The position numbers were made by a program, and so were the translations under genes. This document shows positions 59,117-64,000 of a DNA stretch of 64,000 bases, one piece after another; within the stretch, counting starts at the first letter, position 1, and every line of letters starts with the position of its first letter. The notes beneath the pieces were generated by a model. That model did not search any database. It saw nothing but the letters and a program-made list of their open reading frames with translations, and was not told the DNA's origin. The stretch spans positions 4,216,001-4,280,000 of the forward strand of contig NZ_AP019007.1 in the NCBI RefSeq assembly GCF_009176645.1, given 5' to 3'. The DNA comes from Enterobacter oligotrophicus. GTDB lineage: Bacteria; Pseudomonadota; Gammaproteobacteria; Enterobacterales; Enterobacteriaceae.

Positions 59117-59911
59117 ATGTTTTTAGTCGACTCACACTGCCATCTTGATGGCCTGGATTATCAATCCCTGCATAAAAACGTCGATGACGTGCTGGCAAAA
59201 GCTGCCGCCCGCGATGTGAAATTTTGCCTTGCCGTTGCTACCACGCTGCCCGGATATCGTTCCATGCGTGAGCTGGTAGGCGTGCGTGATAACGTCGTCT
59301 TCTCCTGTGGCGTGCATCCGCTGAATCAGGATGAAGAGTACAACGTAGACGATTTACGTCGCCTGGCGGCAGAAGAGGGCGTGGTCGCGATGGGTGAAAC
59401 CGGGCTGGACTATTTTTACACGCCGGAAACTAAACCGCGTCAGCAGGAATCCTTCCGCAACCATATCCGCATTGGCCGCGAGCTGAACAAACCTGTCATC
59501 GTGCATACCCGTGATGCGCGTGCCGACACCCTTGATATCCTCCGGGAAGAAAAGGTGACGGATTGCGGGGGCGTACTACACTGTTTCACAGAAGACAGAG
59601 AAACGGCGGGTAAGCTGCTTGATTTAGGGTTTTATATCTCGTTTTCGGGGATCGTGACATTCCGTAACGCTGAACAACTGCGTGATGCTGCACGTTATGT
59701 CCCGCTCGATCGCATTCTGGTGGAAACAGACTCTCCGTATCTGGCTCCGGTGCCGCACCGCGGTAAAGAAAATCAGCCAGCCATGACGAGAGATGTGGCT
59801 GAATATATGGCTGTCCTGAAGGGCGTTAGCATTGATGAGCTTGCCCGCGCCACGACGGAAAACTTCGCCAGCCTGTTTCACATTGACCCCGCCCGCCTGC
59901 AATCTGTCTGA
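59117..59911 (+). CDS. ycfH: TatD-family metal-dependent hydrolase YcfH
   Basis: 264 aa. Metal ligands HxH in VDSHCHLDG, Glu in AMGETGLDYFY, His in VIVHTRDAR and HCFTED, Asp in VETDSPYLAP. TatD-family proteins act as DNases or D-amino-acyl-tRNA deacylase-like enzymes; the exact role of this paralogue is unknown. Last gene of the holB-ycfH run; AGAGAGAC precedes the ATG. Confidence 0.94.
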   Translation: MFLVDSHCHLDGLDYQSLHKNVDDVLAKAAARDVKFCLAVATTLPGYRSMRELVGVRDNVVFSCGVHPLNQDEEYNVDDLRRLAAEEGVVAMGETGLDYFYTPETKPRQQESFRNHIRIGRELNKPVIVHTRDARADTLDILREEKVTDCGGVLHCFTEDRETAGKLLDLGFYISFSGIVTFRNAEQLRDAARYVPLDRILVETDSPYLAPVPHRGKENQPAMTRDVAEYMAVLKGVSIDELARATTENFASLFHIDPARLQSV

Positions 59912-59962
59912 TACACCTGTTTTTTTTAGGCTCGTAATTAATAAACAAAGCGAGTAAAGTTC

Positions 59963-59984
59963 ACCGCCTCATTTGGGGCGGTGA
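59963..59984 (+). terminator. Possible terminator after ycfH
   Basis: CACCGCC-TCATTTG-GGGCGGTG followed by ATGGTGTTTTTA; the T-run is displaced. E. coli has a similar hairpin here. Confidence 0.45.
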
Positions 59985-60052
59985 TGGTGTTTTTAGACAC
60001 ATCCAGACATGATTTTTGTAAATAACTGAAAGTTTTTTGGCCGTCTTAAGCT

Positions 60053-60111
60053 GAAACGTGATAGCCGTCAAACAAACTCAGAGGGATTTATTTTACTCTG
60101 TGTAATAAATA
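60053..60111 (+). promoter_or_regulatory. ptsG promoter region: CRP and Mlc sites
   Basis: GAAACGTGATAGCCGTCAAA (from 60053) matches the proximal CRP site of E. coli ptsG, and TTATTTTACTCTGTG...TAATAAATA (60088-60111) matches its Mlc operator. Together they give cAMP activation and glucose induction. The more distal E. coli sites are not obvious in 59985-60050. Confidence 0.75.
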
Positions 60112-60190
60112 AAGGGCGCTTAGATGTCCTGTCCACGGCACGGTACTCCCCCCGTGCCAATGCGTGAAAAGCGTAAAAAAAAGCACAAAT

Positions 60191-60213
60191 ACTCAGGAGC
60201 ACTCTCAATTATG
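60191..60213 (+). promoter_or_regulatory. SgrS pairing site at the ptsG ribosome-binding site
   Basis: ACTCAGGAGCACTCTCAATT directly before ATG is the same as in E. coli, where SgrS small RNA pairs to block translation and trigger RNase E decay under glucose-phosphate stress. Conservation supports the same control. Confidence 0.75.
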
Positions 60214-61644
60214 TTTAAGAATGCATTTGCTAACCTGCAAAAGGTCGGTAAATCGCTGATGCTGCCAGTATCCGTACTGCCTATCGCAGGTATCCTGCTG
60301 GGTGTCGGTTCTGCTAACTTCAGCTGGCTGCCAGCCGTAGTTTCCCATGTGATGGCCGAAGCAGGCGGTTCTGTTTTTGCTAACATGCCGCTGATCTTCG
60401 CGATCGGTGTTGCTCTGGGCTTTACCAATAACGACGGTGTATCCGCTCTGGCCGCCGTTGTCGCTTACGGCATCATGGTGAAAACCATGGCTGTGGTTGC
60501 GCCGCTGGTTCTGCATTTACCTGCTGAAGAGATCGCAGCGAAACACCTGGCTGATACCGGTGTTCTCGGCGGTATCATCTCCGGTGCGATTGCAGCGTAT
60601 ATGTTCAACCGCTTCTATCGCATCAAGCTGCCTGAGTATCTGGGCTTCTTCGCGGGCAAGCGTTTCGTTCCGATCATCTCTGGTCTGGCCGCGATTTTCA
60701 CTGGCGTGATCCTGTCCTTCATCTGGCCACCAATCGGTTCCGCTATCCAGACCTTCTCTCAGTGGGCTGCTTACCAGAACCCGGTTGTGGCGTTTGGTAT
60801 CTACGGCTTCATCGAGCGTTGCCTGGTGCCATTTGGTCTGCACCACATCTGGAACGTTCCATTCCAGATGCAGATTGGTGAATTCACCAACGCAGCAGGT
60901 CAGGTATTCCACGGTGATATCCCACGTTACATGGCGGGCGACCCAACTGCAGGTAAACTGTCTGGTGGCTTCCTGTTCAAAATGTACGGCCTGCCAGCCG
61001 CGGCAATTGCAATCTGGCACTCTGCTAAACCAGAGAACCGTGCAAAAGTGGGCGGTATCATGATCTCCGCAGCGTTGACCTCGTTCCTGACCGGTATCAC
61101 CGAGCCGATCGAGTTCTCCTTCATGTTCGTTGCGCCGATTCTGTACATCATTCACGCGATTCTGGCGGGTCTGGCGTTCCCAATCTGTATCCTGCTGGGT
61201 ATGCGTGACGGTACGTCCTTCTCTCACGGTCTGATCGACTTTATCGTTCTGTCCGGTAACAGCAGCAAACTGTGGCTGTTCCCAATCGTGGGTGCGTGCT
61301 ACGCCGTTGTGTACTACACCATCTTCCGCGTGCTGATTAAAGCACTGGACCTGAAAACCCCAGGCCGTGAAGATGCGTCTGAAGACACTAAAGCTGGCGC
61401 GACCAGCGAAATGGCTCCGGCTCTGGTTGCAGCGTTCGGCGGTAAAGAAAACATCACTAACCTGGACGCGTGTATCACTCGTCTGCGTGTGAGCGTTGCT
61501 GACGTGGCAAAAGTTGACCAGCCTGGCCTGAAAAAACTGGGTGCAGCGGGCGTTGTTGTTGCAGGTTCTGGTGTTCAGGCTATCTTCGGTACGAAATCCG
61601 ATAACCTGAAAACAGAAATGGATGAGTACATCCGCAACAACTAA
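60211..61644 (+). CDS. ptsG: Glucose-specific PTS enzyme IIBC (PtsG)
   Basis: 477 aa, the E. coli length. N-terminal membrane IIC domain (about residues 1-390) that binds and moves glucose, with [18 protein letters not shown], and a C-terminal IIB domain with the phosphorylated cysteine (Cys421 by equivalence) in [13 protein letters not shown]. Works with EIIA-Glc. The start at 60211 has AGGAG 12 bp upstream; an open reading frame continues 29 codons upstream but is the untranslated leader in E. coli. Confidence 0.97.
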   Translation: MFKNAFANLQKVGKSLMLPVSVLPIAGILLGVGSANFSWLPAVVSHVMAEAGGSVFANMPLIFAIGVALGFTNNDGVSALAAVVAYGIMVKTMAVVAPLVLHLPAEEIAAKHLADTGVLGGIISGAIAAYMFNRFYRIKLPEYLGFFAGKRFVPIISGLAAIFTGVILSFIWPPIGSAIQTFSQWAAYQNPVVAFGIYGFIERCLVPFGLHHIWNVPFQMQIGEFTNAAGQVFHGDIPRYMAGDPTAGKLSGGFLFKMYGLPAAAIAIWHSAKPENRAKVGGIMISAALTSFLTGITEPIEFSFMFVAPILYIIHAILAGLAFPICILLGMRDGTSFSHGLIDFIVLSGNSSKLWLFPIVGACYAVVYYTIFRVLIKALDLKTPGREDASEDTKAGATSEMAPALVAAFGGKENITNLDACITRLRVSVADVAKVDQPGLKKLGAAGVVVAGSGVQAIFGTKSDNLKTEMDEYIRNN

Positions 61645-61663
61645 GTTGTGACCTGGGGAGACT

Positions 61664-61689
61664 AAGGCAGCCGAATGGCTGCCTTTTTT
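61664..61689 (+). terminator. Terminator after ptsG
   Basis: AAGGCAGCC-GAAT-GGCTGCCTTTTTT. Confidence 0.9.
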
Positions 61690-61708
61690 ACGGGTGTTAA
61701 TCTTCATA

Positions 61709-61736
61709 TAAAAAAGGGAGCCTGCAGGCTCCCTTT
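61709..61736 (-). terminator. Terminator after fhuE
   Basis: Minus strand AAAGGGAGCCTGCAGGCTCCCTTTTTT. Confidence 0.88.
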
Positions 61737-61751
61737 GTCGTTGCTGATAAC

Positions 61752-63968
61752 TTAGAAACTGTAGCTTCCGCTTACGGAGAAGTTACGCGGTGCCCCATAG
61801 ACGCCGTAGGTTCCCAGATAGTCATAATATTCTTTGTCGAAGACGTTGTTCAGGTTGCCCTGTATCGCAAAGTTTTTGGTGACCTGGTAGCGGGTAAACA
61901 GATCCACGACGGTATAACCATCCTGAGTGATCTTCTTAACGCCATTGGGACCCGGCGTTTCGAAGTCATACCAGGTTTTATTCTGCCAGCGGGCACCACC
62001 GCCAACCGTCAGCTCAGGCAGCATTGGAAGCTGGTAACGGGTGAACAGCTTAAGCGTCGTGCGAGGCTGCTGCGGGTTAACCGCATTGCCGTCTTCATCT
62101 TCCGCAATGTAGCGGCTGCCGCCGAAGGTCAACTGCCAGTTGTCGGTCAATGCGCCGTTCAGCTCAAACTCTACGCCTTTGCTCACCGTACCATCTATCG
62201 ATTTATATGCGCTTTGTCCGCCGGAGCCAGGGATGGTGACGCCGGTATTCACCGCAACATTGTCCTGTTCGATGCGGAAGACGGAGAGGGAGGCGGTCAG
62301 TCGGGTGTTGAACCAGTCACCTTTCACGCCAGCTTCATAGCTTTTCCCGGTCGTTGGATCGATAAACTTGCTGTTGATATCGCGCTGGCCGGAAGGCTGG
62401 AAGATAGAGGTATAGCTCGTGTAGACCGACCACGTATCGTCAATATCGTAAATCAGCCCGGCGTAAGGGGTAACGTCATCAAACTTCGCGTTGCGGATCT
62501 CGTCCGGCTTACGCTCCAGATTGTACTTGGCGCTCCACTCGGTATAACGTGCGCCCAGGATCAGGTGAAGCGGGTCGGCCAGGGAAAGGCGCGTGGCGGC
62601 ATACACTGATTTCTGACGAATCACGTCACGCTGGTAAAGCGCAAAATCAGACCAGGCGGGATCGGCCAGTTTACCGTTATAATCGTAGATGCTGCCCACA
62701 TCCATCAGACCGTAATTGTCATTGACCGGATAAGAGTTGTCATAGTTATTACGCTGACGACTATAGCTACCGCCCAGCATCAGCTCATGCTGACGCCCCA
62801 GCAGATCGTATCCACCACGAACGAATGCATCCACCGAGTCCTGTTTACGCTCACCGCGGTTCCAGCCGCCCCATGCGCCCTGATAGAGGGAGGCATCGTA
62901 CAAGCCGGTCGTTTTGTCCGGGTAACCATCAATGTACATCAGCTTGCTGTCGAAGTTCGTTTCAGCATGCATGGCGTTAATCTTCGCTTCCCAGCCGTTA
63001 TCAAAACGTTGAGTCAGGTTGGCAAAGACTTTCGTTGAGTCCTTATTGGAATACGTCCAGTCGGCTGCGGTGTTAAAGCCGCGACGGAAATGTGTCTTGC
63101 TGCCATCGCTAAACAGGGAAGGGAAGCCGCCCCAGGTTGGGCTATCTTCTTCACTTTCCTGGTAGTCATAACCCACGGAGAGCGTAGTCGAGTCAGTCAG
63201 GTCGGCATCAACCACACCATAAATAAACTTCTTGCGATAGTGGTTACGCTCAACCCAGGAATCATTATCCTGATAACCCGTGATGACGCGGCCACGCACA
63301 TTGCCTGATTCAGTCAGCGGAGCCTGCAGATCCAGCACGTAGCGCTGTTTGTCCCAGCTACCATAGGTGGCGGATACCGATCCCTTAAACGCTTTACTGT
63401 CGGCATGTTTACGCACCATGTTGACATAAGCGGAAGGGTTACCTGTACCGCTCATCAATCCCGCTGCGCCACGTACTACTTCGATTTTATCGTAGATTGC
63501 CGTATCACCCGCGGTATCGCCAAAGTTCCAGCGGTTATCGAGGAATGTTGGCATATCTTCATAGGCAAAGTTGCTTATGAAGAAACCACGTGCGTAAAAG
63601 TTAGTACGGCTGGTATCAATGCGGGAGGCGCTGACGCCAGTTGTGTTATCCAGAACCTGCCCGATGGTGTTCAGCTCCTGGTCCTGCATACGCTGTTGGC
63701 TAATCACGCTGACGGACTGCGGAATATCGCGCGGTACGAGCAGCAATTTGGTGCCGGTGGTGGTGGTTTTGACGCTGTAGTCCTGATCCTGGCTGGTTGT
63801 TGGGTCCTGCGCGTTATCAAAACCGCCATCAACAACGACAGTATCTTCTGTCTCAGAAGCGGCAAAACTTATAGTAGGCGTCAATGCCATAGCAATGCAG
63901 GCTGCCAGCAACGAAGGTGTTGCGACAGGCTGACGTTGCCCATCCCTGGTATGATTAATGAAAGACAT
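61752..63968 (-). CDS. fhuE: TonB-dependent ferric coprogen/rhodotorulate receptor FhuE
   Basis: 738 aa outer-membrane receptor. Signal peptide ending TISFAASETED; plug domain with RDIPQSVSVISQQRMQDQ and RGAAGLMSGTGNPSA; 22-strand barrel ending in the expected aromatic (SVSGSYSF). Clearly FhuE by position after ptsG and by long conserved segments (YVNMVRKHADS, DGTVSKGVEFELNGAL), though extracellular loops differ considerably from E. coli. Start chosen at the third of TTG-ATG-ATG for best spacing from AAGGG. The Fur-controlled promoter is probably outside the window. Confidence 0.92.
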   Translation of the reverse strand: MSFINHTRDGQRQPVATPSLLAACIAMALTPTISFAASETEDTVVVDGGFDNAQDPTTSQDQDYSVKTTTTGTKLLLVPRDIPQSVSVISQQRMQDQELNTIGQVLDNTTGVSASRIDTSRTNFYARGFFISNFAYEDMPTFLDNRWNFGDTAGDTAIYDKIEVVRGAAGLMSGTGNPSAYVNMVRKHADSKAFKGSVSATYGSWDKQRYVLDLQAPLTESGNVRGRVITGYQDNDSWVERNHYRKKFIYGVVDADLTDSTTLSVGYDYQESEEDSPTWGGFPSLFSDGSKTHFRRGFNTAADWTYSNKDSTKVFANLTQRFDNGWEAKINAMHAETNFDSKLMYIDGYPDKTTGLYDASLYQGAWGGWNRGERKQDSVDAFVRGGYDLLGRQHELMLGGSYSRQRNNYDNSYPVNDNYGLMDVGSIYDYNGKLADPAWSDFALYQRDVIRQKSVYAATRLSLADPLHLILGARYTEWSAKYNLERKPDEIRNAKFDDVTPYAGLIYDIDDTWSVYTSYTSIFQPSGQRDINSKFIDPTTGKSYEAGVKGDWFNTRLTASLSVFRIEQDNVAVNTGVTIPGSGGQSAYKSIDGTVSKGVEFELNGALTDNWQLTFGGSRYIAEDEDGNAVNPQQPRTTLKLFTRYQLPMLPELTVGGGARWQNKTWYDFETPGPNGVKKITQDGYTVVDLFTRYQVTKNFAIQGNLNNVFDKEYYDYLGTYGVYGAPRNFSVSGSYSF

Positions 63969-64000
63969 CATCAAACCCTTAATGAATGGTGAAAGTTGTG

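Noticed and set aside
60517..61707. 396-codon minus-strand ORF
   Set aside because: Antisense to ptsG; long only because of codon bias in a highly expressed gene.

Overview
The window is enterobacterial chromosome, almost certainly from the Enterobacter / Lelliottia / Leclercia group. The gene order follows the Escherichia coli K-12 segment from serX to fhuE nearly gene for gene, the proteins look like clear but not identical orthologues, and short REP palindromes of the Enterobacter type are present. The E. coli comparisons here are made from memory, not from an alignment. Almost everything is core genome on a conserved backbone. I found no prophage, transposon, CRISPR array or defence island.

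Layout. (1) 1-2240 is a small accessory block: an isochorismatase-family hydrolase cut by the window edge, a pirin-family protein, and a divergent LysR regulator. (2) 2249-2817 holds a REP element, tandem 183-bp repeats and tRNA-Ser(GGA). Each repeat carries the last 19 nt of the tRNA plus a copy of its terminator, the same architecture as the rtT repeats behind E. coli tyrT. (3) 3050-5964 is ghrA, ycdX, ycdY, ycdZ. (4) 6008-10939 is the curli locus: csgDEFG on the minus strand, csgBAC on the plus strand, a roughly 750-bp regulatory region between them, then ymdA. (5) 11026-17738 is ymdB, opgC divergent from opgGH (periplasmic glucans), yceK and msyB. (6) 17838-30518 is mdtG, lpxL, trhO, yceI/yceJ, a 37-codon yceO homologue, solA, bssS, LexA-boxed dinI, pyrC, yceB, mdtH, rimJ, yceH and yceM. 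(7) 30629-43755 is murJ followed by the flagellar flgN-flgM-flgA / flgBCDEFGHIJ-KL cluster. (8) 43903-59911 is rne with its long leader, rluC, yceF and the yceD-rpmF-plsX-fabHDG-acpP-fabF-pabC-mltG-tmk-holB-tatD run. (9) 60211-63968 is ptsG and the siderophore receptor gene fhuE.

How it fits together. The window brings together choices of lifestyle (curli versus flagella), envelope building (glucans, lipid A, lipid II flipping, fatty acids and phospholipid), and carbon and iron uptake. Many E. coli control elements can be read directly: the CsgD box before csgBA, the csgD leader, a FlhDC box between flgA and flgB, sigma-28 promoters for flgM and flgK, the LexA box of dinI, the PurR box and start-switch hairpin of pyrC, the rne leader, the Mlc and CRP sites of ptsG and the SgrS pairing site on ptsG mRNA.

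Differences from the E. coli backbone: clsC is missing between ymdB and opgC, and grxB is missing between yceB and mdtH. The best candidate for an under-described element is the tRNA-Ser repeat array. Its few differences between copies preserve RNA structure, and in one case only on the tRNA-transcribed strand.
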